DNA from: Eretmocerus hayati
Taxonomy: Eukaryota; Arthropoda; Insecta; Hymenoptera; Aphelinidae
Length of the DNA: 64,000 nucleotides
NCBI GenBank assembly: GCA_029851415.1
Contig: CM056744.1
Coordinates: 61,155,172 to 61,219,171 of the forward strand
Direction: 5' to 3'
Part shown: positions 1 through 12,259 of the stretch, piece by piece
Layout of the letters: each line of letters starts with the position of its first letter
Numbering within the stretch: position 1 is the stretch's first letter
Program-made: the position numbers and the translations under genes
Notes under the pieces: model-generated
What the model was told of the DNA's origin: nothing
Seen by the model: the letters and a program-made list of their open reading frames with translations, nothing else
The model's database searches: none

Positions 1-146
1 AATTTTTAATTTTCATTGGAAAAACATATTTTAAGAATGATTTGGAATTCCTAGTCCTACTTAAAAAAATTTTCAGAGACGTAATCTTTCATGTTTTTGA
101 GGTGCTGAATAGATTGGTTGGAACGAAATTTTGATGAAATGTCATA

Positions 147-170
147 GAATAGAATAGAATAGATAAACTT
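147..170 (-). repeat. LINE 3' tail (TTCTA-type short repeat)
   Basis: On the plus strand the pentamer ATAGA repeats four times before GATAAACTTTTTATTC; on the minus strand this is an AATAAA-like signal followed by a TTCTA-type tail. Such tails mark the 3' end of many LINEs, so the element boundary is placed here. Confidence 0.6.
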
Positions 171-442
171 TTTATTCGCCAATTGGCAGAAAACATCAAT
201 CGATCCAGTAGACATATACAAACATATCGTTAAACTTTCATTTTGGTCAAGGAGTATCACAGTAGTGACTAGTCATTCATGAGAAAACATAATATACATA
301 ATATTCAAAATGAGAGAAAATGGAACATTTTACGTAAAATGCAACGTGAACACGGGCTACATTTATTACTTCGATATTTAAAAATCATAGTTGTGTTGCT
401 GAACATCAGTCTGAAGGAAATCTCTCAATTTTCGAAAAGCCC

Positions 443-3300
443 TTAAAGATTGAAAAATTGCCCGTCGTCCACATTGATCCGCGTAGGAGGAAGGGTCATT
501 AAGAAATCTCTTACTGCCCCTTTGAACAGAGGAAGTTCCTTAACTTGCCGGAGGCCAAGAGGCAGAGAATTCCAGAAACGAGCGCATTGACTTTGAAAAG
601 ATCTCATGCCGTAATTGAGGCGCATTCTTGGAACCTCAAACTCTTGAGCTCCTGCCTCACCTCGCTGAGGGTGCCCAGATTAGTACCTGGTGAACATCGC
701 AGCTAGGTAGCCAGGTTCACCCATATGCACGATCTTGTGCATCAACAGAGCTGCGAAGTACATTCTCCGCGAATCAGTACGTAACCAATCAAGGCGCTCC
801 CTGTACGAGGTGATATGTTCACTCTTCTTAATTCCAAAGATGTATCGCATACATGAGTTACTCAGTCTTTGCACCCGCGCTCTCATCTCGTCAGTGGCGT
901 CTAGATACACGACTGTGCAGTGGTCCAGGTGTGGTTAGACAAGAGTCTTGACCAGTCGAATCCGGAGAGCCTCAGTGGTGCATGCCCTCATGAACCGCAA
1001 ACCGTGGAGGGCTTTGTTCACTTTCTTTGTGACTTGATTGATGTGCGGTTTCCATGATAATTCACTGTCCAATGTCACACCGAGGCTCACGACAGGGTCA
1101 CTGAAAGGGACAAAAACTCCTTCCTATATCTCAACCTCCGGCAGAGCCATCCTCTTGAGACCTGCGATATTCCTATCAGAGGCGAAAAAGATTGCTTTAG
1201 TTTTACCGGCGTTGAGACGCAGACCGGAGTGCTGAGCCCACGCAGCAACAAGTCTCCCGATTTCTCCCAGCCGAGCTATTCCCTCTATGATGTTCTCTTT
1301 CTCAACTTGGAGATAGATTTGGAGGTCGTCCGCGTAGAAAAGATAATTCACCGATTTCCCGTTTAGCAGCTCAGGAAGATCGTTGACATATAAGCTAAAA
1401 AGTAGAGGCCCGAGTACTGAACCTCGTGGAACGCCCAGATTGGTTGTGTGCCAGCCAAAATTTCCCTTTTTCGAAGTTACTATTTGGGTGCGGTCCTGCA
1501 GGTATGATTTAATCCACAGTAGGGCTGATCTCGAAAAACCAAGGTGTCGAAGTTTACTCAGTAGCTTTAATGGTGAAATTGTGTCAAAAGCCTTGCTGAA
1601 GTCAAAGAGAAAGAGTAAAGTGATCTTTTTCCTATCGATTCCGATTCTAATGTCGTCGGTCAGCTTCAGCAGGGCGGTCTGAGTGCTGTGGTGTTCCTTG
1701 AAACCAGTCTGGAAGCTACCTAACAAATTTCTTCTCTTCAGGTACTCCGTGATCTGGTCGTGTGCAATTCTTTTCAGAACCTTCGAGAGGAAGCACAGCA
1801 GTGCAATGGGACGAAAGTCCGTGACCGCTGCTGGAGCTGCAGTCTCTTTCAACGCAATCAGCTGCGCTTGCTTCCAAGCCTTAGGAAAAGTGGAGTGAGC
1901 GAAAGAGGAGTTGAAGATATGTATTATAAGATCACCTAATGCCGCGAGAGCCTTTGCGATTACCCTTTGAGGGATCCCATCAACCCCACGGGCCTGCGAG
2001 GAGAAATGTTTTATAGCAAGGACTACTCCGTTGAAATTCGTAGACTGGGATTTGAAACCATACTCGGGGGCCGACATAATTTCGTCCATTGTTTCCCCGA
2101 TATCCTCGTGTGGTGAGACGGAAACCCCCGCAAGGTGAGCATTCAGCTCGACCGGTGTGAAACCGCGAAGTTCCTCCTCTTTGTTCTTGGACAAGAGGCC
2201 GAGATTGCGCGTTTCCTTCCATAAGTTCTTATTTGCGTCAAAAGCGTCAGAAAGATGGTTTTGAAGGAAAGAGATCCGCTCCTGTTCTATGCGCAAATCG
2301 ACCTCTTCGCTGAGTCGAAAGTACTCATTTTGGAGCTCAGAACACTTGCGTAGGTTGCGTTGATTTCGCTCCTAACGCCGACGCACTTTATCTCGCTTCC
2401 TCATGAGTACCTTCAACTCGGGACCAATTCAAGGAGCATCCCCTTTACGCGGTCTAATTGTTTCTTCCGGAGCTAATTCGTCGATGACTGTTTTCAAATT
2501 TTCATTTAGACAACTTACTGCATCTTCCAATCTGGTTTCAGTGTGTTGTAGAGCTGTCCAATCACAGCAAAATTTAACTGCTCAGGGGTGATATTACGGA
2601 AATTTCGACAGGAGAAGGAATCTCCCGGTGGAGCAGGGGTAAAGACGCTGATGGAAACATCTATGACCGCGTGCCTGCCAAAACTGGGCAGTACTCGGTT
2701 TTGAAAATCAGTGATGCTGTCGTTGTCATCTGTGTAAATGTGGTCAATCTATGTGTGCGAAGACTCTGAGGAATGGTGGTGAGTCGCCCCATGCTAAACG
2801 ATCTGTAGGGACAGTTCTTGTGTCAGTTCAGTCAGTAGTTTCGTGTCAGGATGAGCCGTATTCAACAGGTTAGCGTTCAGATCCCCTATGATGATCTTAT
2901 GGCCGTAGTCGCCACACAGCCGGCTCAATGAGCTAACAAGCACACCGTTTTTTTGTATGGCAACTCCAGGAGGTCTATAAATGACTCCAACTAGGACCGG
3001 TGTAGAGTTACCCTGTTGCACGCTGCAGAAAAGAAATTCTAGAACACCAAGTTTTCCTGGGCCATTCGTATTGGAGAAGACTAATTGTTTAACTTTGAAA
3101 ACATTGCGTACATACAGGACAACTCCCCCGCCCCCTCGGTTGCGATCTTGTCGAATCATCGAGAACTCCGGGATCCGCACGAAACTATCATCTACGTACT
3201 CATCTAGTTTGGACTCAGCCACCCCAAAAGATGATAAGAAGGGTCGTTGGCGAGGAGCAGACGAAGATGTTCAATTTTGCTCGTCAATGAGTTGAGGTTA
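443..3300 (-). pseudogene. LINE ORF2: endonuclease plus reverse transcriptase (broken)
   Basis: ORF2 of the LINE nicks the target and copies the RNA at the nick. The endonuclease half lies at about 3300-2600. It shows the VAESKLD segment (equivalent of SETWL), RQDRNRGGGGVVLYV, GVIYRPPG and GDLNAN, the usual APE-family landmarks. A linker at 2600-2300 reads on in the same protein but contains a TAG at 2372-2374. The RT half is 2296-1124, with the DFSKAFDT, GVPRGSVLGPLLF and FYADDLQIY motifs; the catalytic FYADD is at 1325-1339. The C-terminal part (910-680 and 625-443) includes a cysteine-containing LSNSCMRYIFG stretch. At least three frame changes separate the readable blocks, so no full protein can be made. 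Intact catalytic motifs suggest moderate age. Confidence 0.9.
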
Positions 3301-3324
3301 ACAAAGCCCGCTTTCAAGGAATTT

Positions 3325-3811
3325 CTACTTTCTTGCAGCCCTCCAGCAGTTCCAAGTAGTCAGGGAGGACTTACCAATTTTGCCGCCGGAGTTGCATTCC
3401 TGTCTACAACGGTAGAAGCGCGCCCCACGTCTGGAGAGACGCCGTGTTGGACTAGGGACGTCTCGGTTTGCCGTTTGAATGATCTGCAGATCGGCAAGTG
3501 ACTCGAAAGCATGCGCCCGATCGCCATTCCTTCGCTTGACCCAAAAACGTCCACCAATGTGATTGAGTTTCAAAAACGTCCACCAGGTTCGGGTTTCAAA
3601 CTTATTTGAAACTCAAACCTCGTGCAATGGTCCTCAGATGTATGTACTCCTTATATCTCTCACGAGGGAGCATTTCATTTACAAATATTTTTCGGTTTGG
3701 CACATGAGCTTCTGTGTCAGGATCGAGTGAGGTGGGCTCGATGTTATGAGCCGTGAAATAGTTATGAGCGACCGACCGCTTTGCTCTCATCATCTTCCGG
3801 ACTAATGTCAT
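3325..3811 (-). pseudogene. LINE ORF1 C-terminal fragment
   Basis: Two minus-strand reading segments, 3811-3602 and 3573-3325, together resemble the C-terminal region of ORF1 RNA-binding proteins from arthropod LINEs. The landmarks are IFVNEMLPRERYKEYIHLRT, followed after a frame break by GGRFWVKRRNG and a terminal LADLQII segment. In intact relatives these parts are continuous, so the break near 3575-3600 is a disabling mutation. ORF1 proteins coat the element RNA and act as chaperones. Position directly upstream of the endonuclease of ORF2 supports the call. The N-terminal part of ORF1 is missing. Confidence 0.65.
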
Positions 3812-3924
3812 TATGTGGTCTTAGAGACAAATGAAAAAGAAATACAGGGAAGCTAGAATAAAATGGGGAGGAATTAAAAAAACGCTCTTCTAGCAGCGTA
3901 TTTTTGAGTGCATTTTGTTGCGAT

Positions 3925-4315
3925 AATGAATTATTGCAAAAAATTGAAAAAAAGGCCTTTCCACTAAAAATATTCTAGAGGACGAAATCTTCAATGTAAT
4001 GAGCTGAAAATTCAACTGAATCATCTCAATATCAAGTAAATATGAGAAAAAAGTAGTCCAGTGGTCGATCTTTCAATGGAGGTCTTCATTCCGGCATATT
4101 GGGTGAGACTGAAAATCCTCAATTCATGCGTCGAAATATGTCAGGATACATACCTTTCTCCCAAGATCCAATCTTGCGCTATTTTTTTCTCGGATTGACC
4201 TCATCTTGAAATAATTCAGTCAAATTTTTAGCTCATTTGGATGAAAATTGCGCCCTCTAGAATTTTTTTTAGTGAAAAAGGTGATTTCTTGCATTTTTTA
4301 AAATTTTTCATTCGA
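3925..4315 (-). repeat. Reversed internal fragment of the piggyBac-type repeat
   Basis: This block matches, in reverse orientation, the central part of the elements at 25574-26551 and 38898-39798. Shared landmarks include the segment around the phrase GACCACTGGACTA (here reversed) and the ATATGTC/CGACGCATGA region. The core is itself an imperfect palindrome centred near 4130. Neither terminal repeat is present, so it is a truncated third copy. Confidence 0.7.
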
Positions 4316-4501
4316 CCTTAACGACTATCTCTGTACGGTGATCCATTTAGAACAATTCAAAGAGGCTACAGAAGAATTTTGAAACCGAAAGATTAATTTT
4401 ATCCTGATATCGCGCGATAAACGACTCTGTTACGAGGAGCGGCGCGGGTAACACGAAGAAAGCACCTAGAAGTACCTACACACGTAACAGTATGTATATA
4501 T
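4316..4501. other. Unique AT-rich spacer
   Basis: Between the reversed repeat fragment and the hAT terminus I see no coding potential or recognisable element. Confidence 0.4.
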
Positions 4502-5021
4502 CAGGGTATCTATAGGATTCTCAAAATCTCATTCAAGGAGTTTTCCAGGATTTCAAGGAGGAGGATCACAGAAATTCAAGGAGTTTTTGGAAGATTGGAT
4601 AAGGAATTTGAGAAGAATAATTCATTCCAAATTAGCATAAATACACTTGTCTGAGTAACAGATAATGATATCAAACCATTATCAGAACATTTTGTCGCAA
4701 ACAAATCTATGAATATAGTAACATATAGTAGAAAACAGTACAAAATCTAGACCCGATGGACCATCTCCATAACTCGCGCATAGAAGGAGATCATGAACAA
4801 AGTCATGAACAAAAAAAGAATACTGGAAACGAGGGGATGGCTAAAATCATAAATAAAAATAGTCCACAATATGCTCCCGTAGCTCAATCTGCCTTGAAAT
4901 AAATACAGAGTATAGATCCCTGAACAAATATAAAAATTGAATTTGGAACAAAATGAAGTACTGAGCATCCTCAAGATCTATATAGTGTGGAGGAAAGGGG
5001 AACATCAAATTCCGATGCATG

Positions 5022-7330
5022 TTAAAGGCTTTTCTGGAGGGCAGTTATTTCGTCTTGGATATATTGACGTTGAATAGTTACTCGTCGTCGTTCCCCTTCT
5101 AATTCGGCAATCTTCCTTTTCACAGCTTTTTTCTCTTTTTCTCGGGCAGCTTCTTCATCACGCTCACTTCGTTGCAACCGGAGATGCTCCTCCCTTCGAG
5201 CACTTGAATTTCGGGCGGCTCTGATCATACCGTTCGTGATCTCGAGGTTCTTCACTTTGCCACCTTCATCGTGCACTGCTTGATAACAATGCCTTAATGC
5301 TACAATGCTTTCTTCTTTTTGATTGTCGAATAAACACGCCTTGTTGACGGAGAACCCTCTCTCGACGTCCGCATTTCCATGAAACATGACAAATATCATT
5401 TTCAAGAGTTTCATCAGTTCCATAGAACCACGAAATTCGTTGATCGATTCATACCAGAAGTCATCCAACCGTTACACACTGCGATCAAAATTTCTCGCTT
5501 TCGTTTGGAAACTAGGTTTACTAATTAAATTAGAGAATCCTTATTCAATACGATCTGCCTCTAGTCCATCGAGTCTCTCGCAGTCAACGAATATTTCCAA
5601 TATTTTGGTCAGGTGAGCTTTAAAAACTTTCTCTCTCTCAGATATGACCAATCTCACAAAGTCATATTTTAAAGGGGACTCTTCCAGAATTTTTTTCAAG
5701 ATCGCTTTGATTATCGGTCGACATTCATTTTGAAATGCAGTCTGTTCCTCCTGTTCCAAGCTCTTGATTTTCATCAAAGCTGCTCTAGTCTTGTGCCCGA
5801 TATTAATGTGCCCAGCAGACAGAAGATTGTTTTTATCCTCGAGATCAATTTTCCAAGGATCATGGTGTCGTGCAATAATTTCTGGCCTTACGATTCTCTG
5901 CATCAAGTTATCGACGATGGATTTCAACCCCGTGAACAGAAATGGCATCATAGGCGCATCTGATTGAAATTCTCTCAAAAATGGCTCGACCACACAGCCA
6001 ATCGTTTCGAAAAAAGCTAACCGAGGACGCAGGAGCTTACTTCTCAAATGGCGACCAATTATAGCAAAATTCTCATTGTTAAATGTTGATCTCACAAGAT
6101 TTTTTTCACTATTCATGAACCTGTGACGTACTTCTGCAAATCATCAATTTCTGCCTGAGCTTTTTGAGCAGCATGCACATTTCCAGCCCACCTGATGGGG
6201 CAGAACTTTTCATTTGAAACCTCAGTTCCAGTAAACTTTTTGAAGTCACCTTGGCGAGGAGCACATCCATTGAATAAATAATACTTGGCCTTCAGAAATT
6301 CATGAACTTTTCCCGGGCTAGATTCAAACCCAGTTTTGAGAGAGTTATGGACCGCGTGGAGCCCACAAGATCCCACGTCAAACAATTTACAAACAGTACT
6401 ATTTTCTATCTCAAAATCCTCCTTAAAATCTTAAATAAATTTAAAATTTACATTTGGTCCATCCATCCCAATATGTATCATATCATCTCGATCTAAATCT
6501 TTAGTTATAATCTTGAATTAGTGAGAAAAGCTGAACCCAGATACTTAGTTACGGCTCGATTCAGACCGGCATGCCAAAATCTGCCATAGATGTCCATCTG
6601 CGTTTTCTGTATGTTTTTGTTGAACGCTTCATCGAAAGATACAGAATAAACATCACTCTTCTTGATTCCTTCTATTGTATTCTGAGCAAAGTAAGGGCCT
6701 AATCCATATTTGGTCATGTAACTGATTTTGTCTTTACCTAATTTCATCGCTTCTGCTAGGCCACTTTCTTGTCTATTGCAGGAAGTTTCGAAAATATCCT
6801 TGACGCCTTCGATGCATTCAGAACTAGTATTGTTAGACAAATGGAGTTTTGCTGAAATGAGACACCACTTTATTTCAGATTTCGTAACTTCATCTTTGGG
6901 CAAAAAAGTTGTCATTTTCGACGTATTCAGCTTATTTAACGTGTTAATGGTTCGTTCGTTGACGTCTTTACCCAGCACTCTACCAGTGTCGGGATTCTCT
7001 GCAGTTGACGATGATGCACATGGCTTCCTGCTTGGTCGGTTGACTGAATTCGGTGTAAAGTAAGCAACTAGCACTCTTCCGATTTCTGAGTTCCATCAAA
7101 TATTTATGCTTCGTACCTTTTGCATGACTGTCCAGAGAACTGACACCCATATTGCTGAGTTTGAACTTGCGACGACAGATGAAACAACTAGCGCCGTACA
7201 CATAAGTTTCATCTTCTTTCAGCCAATCTTTGTATTGTGGCCATGTCATCCAATCAGGATTAAACTTTACTCTATCCCCTACGGAAATTATGAGCCCTTG
7301 AATTTTCCTCTTGCTAATAGTGATAGAATT
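5022..7330 (-). pseudogene. hAT-like transposase with BED zinc finger (broken)
   Basis: This gene would have cut and joined the hAT element. Reading down the minus strand: a BED-type zinc finger at about 7290-7100 (ASCFICRRKFKLSNMGVSS then HAKGTKHK); an RNase H-like core from 7074 with VSFDEAFNKNIQKTQMD; GMDGPNVNFK near 6460; and DVGSCGLHAVHNS at about 6380. The C-terminal dimerisation segment GNADVERGFSVNK lies near 5360, followed by a charged coiled coil ending at 5022. Breaks include a frame change near 7060, another near 6505-6490, a TAA at 6431-6433, and frame changes near 6113 and 5500. The motif set matches an arthropod hAT-like family with BED fingers. No intact protein is possible. 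Confidence 0.85.
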
Positions 7331-7430
7331 TCTCAATCTGAAGAAAAAATTTGAGATTAGTGCCGAGAGAACTTCGATGAATTTCGTACATTGCATCCGA
7401 GAAATTTCACTAACCGTTATTATTTCCACA

Positions 7431-8028
7431 GAGACACAGATTTATTGGCTCAACTTCGAGAAAAAATACAATACCGGCAGAAGACTTTCCGTGATGCCTG
7501 GTTTATAAAAGCTGCAAGAACAAGTGAATTGTGCGAATTTATATGGCAGATTAGATTTAGAAATGATAATTTTATCGAGACCGACCATGAATCAAGCATT
7601 TTATTTTCGTATTGCACTTTGGTGAGATGATAATTTTCAAAAACACGGGACCGTGAATTACTGAACGAATGTGCCACTTAGAGGTTCGGGGTTCAATTCG
7701 TGCGGCCATCTCAACAATTACTAAAAGCTTCTTTGTCTAGCCGTAAAAAAAACATAACAATTGGAGGCGAGAGCAGAGTTATTGCGCCGGAACTCCAGTG
7801 AGCTCATGAGCCCACCTAGTTAAAACATGCATGAAACGGATTATTTGTAGTCCAAACTGGATAAACTCTATCTAAAACATGAAAGAGAGCAGCTTCTATC
7901 GCTCGAGAAGGGATGGCGGAACGCGCTGAAAAAAATCCTAGAAATTCAATTCTCTGTTCAGTGAAAGCCAAATCTACACTTTTCGAGAATTTTCTGAAAA
8001 TTTGCTTTGAACTCCTTCTAGATTGAAT
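7431..8028. other. Non-coding interior of the hAT element
   Basis: There is no recognisable gene. A stretch near 7676-7725 has a weak resemblance to a tRNA T-arm but lacks the rest of a tRNA. Confidence 0.4.
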
Positions 8029-8917
8029 ATCCCGGTTAGAAATCGAGTGTAGGGCGCCAATAGGGGCCCATCTGGGAAACTGTCGGTACGGAAAGGGACC
8101 CCATAGGGCAATTCTACCCGGCACGTACAGGGCCCCAAGCGTTTTCCCAACAGATTCCCTATTTAGAGGTATGAAATGCACGTATGTACATCAACAATGT
8201 GTGCAAGGCACGGCATTGCCATTATTCATAAATCACACAATATAAAAGTTCTATTCAGGTAACGTCTGAAACAACACTTATTCATTATAATAACCATAAA
8301 AATGAGTAATGAACACAGCAAATACATTTTCTCTAGAACTACTACTAGAAGTCATGACTTCTTCTGAAGCCACGCCAGTGCTAAAAACACAAGTAGTGTT
8401 TTCATCGGGGAAAAAATCTGTTTCAAAAAGCATTTTTTAATCTTGGTCTGATTCAACATTTATCTGTTGTAATATTTCAGCAGGCACTGATAACAGCTGA
8501 GATATATGCCTGCTAACCTCTGATGTTTCTTAAAAACATCTTTTTTGATGATTGTCTATCCCAAAATCAAGTTTCCTTTTCAAGTTATAATTTCTCTGCT
8601 TCAACCGCTGGCTCTGAGCTGCTCGTAACATTTTTAAAGAAAAACATGAAGGATTGAAGACTAAAAAAATAGGAAGGCTAATGAATTCTGACATTCAAAC
8701 GGCTGCTGCGGATTTCGATATAGGGGGACTTGTGGGCTTCCATAGGGAAGCTGAACGGCAACAGTAGAATAGGGAAACTGTCGGGAATTTCGTTGGGCCC
8801 CTGTCAGCGCCGGCCGGACTGTTTCCCGTAGTTTCCCCTACGCGCCCCCTAAAGAATCCCAAATGGGCCCCTATATTTCTGTCAGGCAAACCCTATTCAA
8901 TTTCTAACCGGGATGAT
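8029..8917. mobile_element. Inverted-repeat-bounded non-autonomous element
   Basis: The left end begins TCCCGGTTAGAAATCGAG and the right end, inverted, reads TCCCGGTTAGAAATTGAA. Both are followed by a TAGGGG...AGGGGCCCAT region. No transposase is visible between them, and I could not define a convincing target duplication, so superfamily is open. It lies inside the hAT element. Confidence 0.5.
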
Positions 8918-9125
8918 GGATAACGAAGGAATTCAGTCATTGCCTACGAAAATTACAAGATATAATTCATATTCTAAACTAATTACAAGATAGTTCAGCG
9001 AGCTGGATGATAGGAAGAGTGAAACAACATCAAAATACACCGGTCGGTCGAAGCAGAGTAACAGATCGTAAAATGCAGCTCGACTTTGGGATGTCGCAAA
9101 ATCGGGTATTCTTACACGTTCGCTT

Positions 9126-9411
9126 GGGCCGTATTCTAATTCTTGCGTTAAAATTTTCCGGCAAAGTTTTCCGCAAAATTTGCTGGCATCGGTGGCGCTC
9201 TGTCGAAAACCTGTAAAATTTGCCGCATTTGCTGCAGTTTGCCGTGTTTGCGTTGCCGATGAAGTTCGCCGGAAAAAAAGGCAAACAGCGACGGCAAACT
9301 GCGGCAAATGCGGCAAATTTTACAGGTCACCGTCAGAGCACCACCGATGCCAGCGGATTTTGCGGTAAAATTTGCCGGCAAATTCTAGGCGCAAAATTCA
9401 GAATACGGGCC
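9126..9411. repeat. Short foldback (MITE-like), about 285 bp
   Basis: Two arms of roughly 130 bp are inverted copies of each other. The outer ends read GGGCCGTATTCT and, inverted, GGCCCGTATTCTGA. The arms contain repeated GCAAATTTT / TTTGCCG motifs. The open reading frames that cross it on both strands are by-products of the palindrome. Family unknown; the GGCCCG start resembles the Harbinger terminus seen at 28097. Confidence 0.65.
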
Positions 9412-10628
9412 ACAGGGCGGGACCCGCTGCGCCAGTGGGCGAGATTATCCATTTTCCAATCTTTCAAAACCCGTGATGGCTTCAAAAGCGCCCCGAATTA
9501 AATCTTCCATGGTGATTTACGTTGCCCAGAGCAACAATTAGCTGAGAAAGATTTTGCTCCAATCCGAATATGTTTGCCAGTGTACGAGAGTCCACTGCAA
9601 TACCGAAATGAAATGACAAAAAATCGACTATGCAACAAATGTGTTGATGCAAATCTTGCAAGTTTTAAATCAATACTGGTATATTCGAATTTGGCTGCTT
9701 AGCGGTCTTGCCATATTGTATTTGTCCGATGCTTCGAATGTAAACACGCGCCGTCGCGCCGTTCTCAGAACTTTAGGAATCGAAAACAGTCGAGCGCCAT
9801 CCGACCATGCAGAAAACTCTTTATTCGATGTACATTGCAAAGTGAAGAATGGACGCATGATAAAATGGCTGCCTAATAAAATCCAATGATGGGACGGACA
9901 TAATAATCTACATGAGATGATTGTAATTGCAAGGATTTGCCTCACCGATTTTCTCATCTTTCAAATATAGCATGCATTGTGTCGACAAGTCTCAGCAGGT
10001 AGTGGCAATAATGAAAGGAAGTGACAATCTCGAGACTATTGAATATAATATACCTCTACCAGTGAAATGATACATACCTGTGCTCACGTGTATGGTGATT
10101 TCGTTTGCTGTTGTTATATAATTGCTGATGAGAGTCCACGATCTGAACTACGAGTTCATACTGCAAGATTCCTTCCCCGTACAACCTCTATGTCTTCAAT
10201 GTCAACGAATCAACCATATACACAATATTGAATTGAGAACACGTTGTGTGATCACTGTATTCAATAAGAACTTCCAATGCTTCTCAACGCACACTAAGTT
10301 TGGCACGTTTGATAAACTGCACGTGTTCAACCATTCGACAACAAGGAAATCTTCGCGCCCGGCGAGTGGAAGCGATAAGAACATATGACAGACGTATAGA
10401 ATGGGCCGGCGCAAGCGCAGGAACACCAGCGCCACTGCGCTCACGGTAGCTGCAGAGACTAGAGTGAACACGGGCATTTTGAATCAGTCTCCGATACACG
10501 AAATGTTCAGATGAAAGAGTTTCGATAAAAATTTCAAGGATTGGAAACTAATTCAAGGAGTTTTCAAGGCATTCAAGGATTTGAAATCAAATTCGAGGAG
10601 ATTCCAGGATTTCCAGGAATTTCAGGAT
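9412..10628. other. Non-coding right part of the hAT element
   Basis: I find no gene. From about 10520 the sequence shows the hAT subterminal AAGGAG/AAGGAT repeats leading to the right TIR at 10629-10642. Confidence 0.5.
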
Positions 10629-10659
10629 CTATAGATACCCTGATATATGTATATATGTG

Positions 10660-11666
10660 AGTCATTTCGGAGCATTTCTGCCAGAAGCGTCACCAGGGGG
10701 GTCTGGGAAAAATCCCAAAAAAATTTTTTCCATCAATACTATGTTTAAAAGGTACAAAAAAATTTTTTTGGGATTTTTCCGAAGCCCTCCAGGGGCCCTA
10801 GGGCCCACAGAAGGTGTATTTTGGGCCCTTTTTCGGCCTATTCCTGGAAAATCATAGCTCCGGCTAGACTCAATCTTTTTCCACGTACTTGGGCGCATTC
10901 TTTTTGTTAAGACTAGCACTTTCGAAAAAAAATTAGTCCGGGATCAATCATGCAGCCTAGTAACTTCCAGGAGCTATTTGCTGAGAGCAGATTTTAGCGA
11001 TTTTTGGGCCTGCTTCAAAGCGATCTAGCTCCTACTAGACATGTGATAATCGACTTCTGCAGGTAGTCACTTTGAAGGTCCTGAAAAAACCTATAATTTG
11101 ACCACCTGCAGAAGTTGATTATCGTACTTTTTACAGGAGCTATAGCCGATACAAGTTGAGCAGTTTTGTAAAAATGCCTAACTTTGAGCTCAATTTACAG
11201 AAATCGTTTTTTTTTATTCGATCCCAAACCTGTGCGAATATATCCTTTAAGACAATCACTAAAAATATCGAGAAGAATCTCTCTGGAGAAATCATCTCCT
11301 GATTTTCGGCGTGCGTTCAAAAATACAGTTTTTTGACTTTTTGCTTAAAATGCCGACATAGGCATGGCTCGCATATGCTTCCATCTGAGTTGTTCTGCAC
11401 CAATCTCGGTGGAATCACTCCAAGTGAATGCGCCCAAGTACGTGGAAAAAGATTGAGTCTAGCCGGAGCTATGATTTTCCAGGAATAGGCCGAAAAAGGG
11501 CCCAAAATACACCTTCTGTGGGCCCTAGGGCCCCTGGAGGGCTTCGGAAAAATCCCAAAAAAATTTTTTCGTACCTTTTAAACATAGTATTGATGGAAAA
11601 AATTTTTTTGGGATTTTTCCCAGACTCCTTTGGTGACGCCTCTGGCCGAAATGCTCCGAAATGACT
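10660..11666. mobile_element. Foldback element with 241-bp arms
   Basis: The segments 10660-10900 and 11426-11666 are near-identical inverted copies, both 241 bp, starting AGTCATTTCGGAGCATTTC. The 525-bp loop contains a second, inner inverted repeat around 11048-11073 and 11099-11124 (CTGCAGAAGT core). Each arm carries the same short reading frame, which is a consequence of the duplication and not a gene. There is no transposase. It begins only 18 bp outside the hAT right end. Confidence 0.85.
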
Positions 11667-12259
11667 GATGTATGTATGCATGTAAGTTCTTTATTTCACC
11701 TTGGGGTAGAACTACGTCTGGTGTATAAACAGTTACAAGGGAAAAACAGCAAGTATACGAATTCAACACAGCTCTATCAATCATTACTCCAGTTTGGCGT
11801 TTGGAATCCTGCCATATAAAGGTAACTGGTGACATTCTGTTGAGATATTCAAGATTCTGTTATGATACAGTTGCTTCGGAACTTCCGAATCTTGCATTAT
11901 TCTGGTGTAAAAACAATGAAGAATATGCGAGAAGAATCCCCAACGAGTACTATTGAATTGCTCATTTGAGGTCTGATGTGGATGGATTTTGGGACGTAAC
12001 AAGGAACATTTCTATGAATCGAACGGTGTTCTTAACTATTCTGTCGAGAGTTGGTGGAGTATGACCTCCACCAACTCATTTGGTCGTAGGTAAAAGACAG
12101 AGCAGTGAGTGACGATACAGCTGTGTAATGAAAGTTCTACAATACATGACAGGTCATTTTATTCTAAATGATGACTCATAGTGAAGATAATCTGGAGTAA
12201 TCGCCGAGATCTCGCTACGATCCATGTATCCCAAACGTCATGTTGGGATGTGGAGTCAT
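11667..12259. other. Intergenic stretch with one small perfect hairpin
   Basis: There is no gene. At 12048-12077 a 12-bp perfect inverted repeat (GAGTTGGTGGAG / CTCCACCAACTC) encloses a 6-nt loop; its role is unknown. Confidence 0.4.

Larger units (their letters stand above)
141..3830 (-). mobile_element. 5'-truncated APE-type LINE (non-LTR retrotransposon)
   Basis: Read on the minus strand, this element has the C-terminal end of an ORF1 protein, then an apurinic-type endonuclease, a reverse transcriptase and a C-terminal region. It ends in an AATAAA-like signal followed by a short TTCTA-type tail near 147-170. The upstream end stops inside ORF1 with an in-frame stop just beyond 3811, so the copy is 5'-truncated or decayed there. 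Domain order and motifs fit the CR1/L2/Jockey group of arthropod LINEs; I cannot place the exact clade. Several frameshifts and stops make it inactive. Confidence 0.9.
4502..10642 (-). mobile_element. hAT-superfamily DNA transposon with decayed transposase
   Basis: Both ends carry the 14-bp inverted repeat CAGGGTATCTATAG (4502-4515 and, inverted, 10629-10642), a typical hAT terminus. It is followed on each side by subterminal runs of the AAGGAGTTTTC / GAAAACTCCTT type. Flanking octamers are GTATATAT and ATATATGT (6 of 8 equal), compatible with an 8-bp target duplication but weak because the area is AT-rich. The transposase gene lies on the minus strand at 7330-5022. The right half holds two smaller inverted-repeat elements (8029-8917 and 9126-9411) and otherwise non-coding sequence. 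Confidence 0.8.

Noticed and set aside
7676..7725. tRNA-like T-arm (GGTTCGGGGTTCAATTCGTG)
   Set aside because: No A box, anticodon arm or acceptor pairing could be assembled, so it is not called as a tRNA or SINE.
9007..9501. Several overlapping frames of 60-127 codons on both strands
   Set aside because: They are by-products of the palindromic repeat at 9126-9411.
11428..11664. Proline/lysine-rich frame repeated in both foldback arms at 10.7 and 11.5 kb
   Set aside because: Identity follows from the inverted DNA repeat; no protein motif and no sign of selection.
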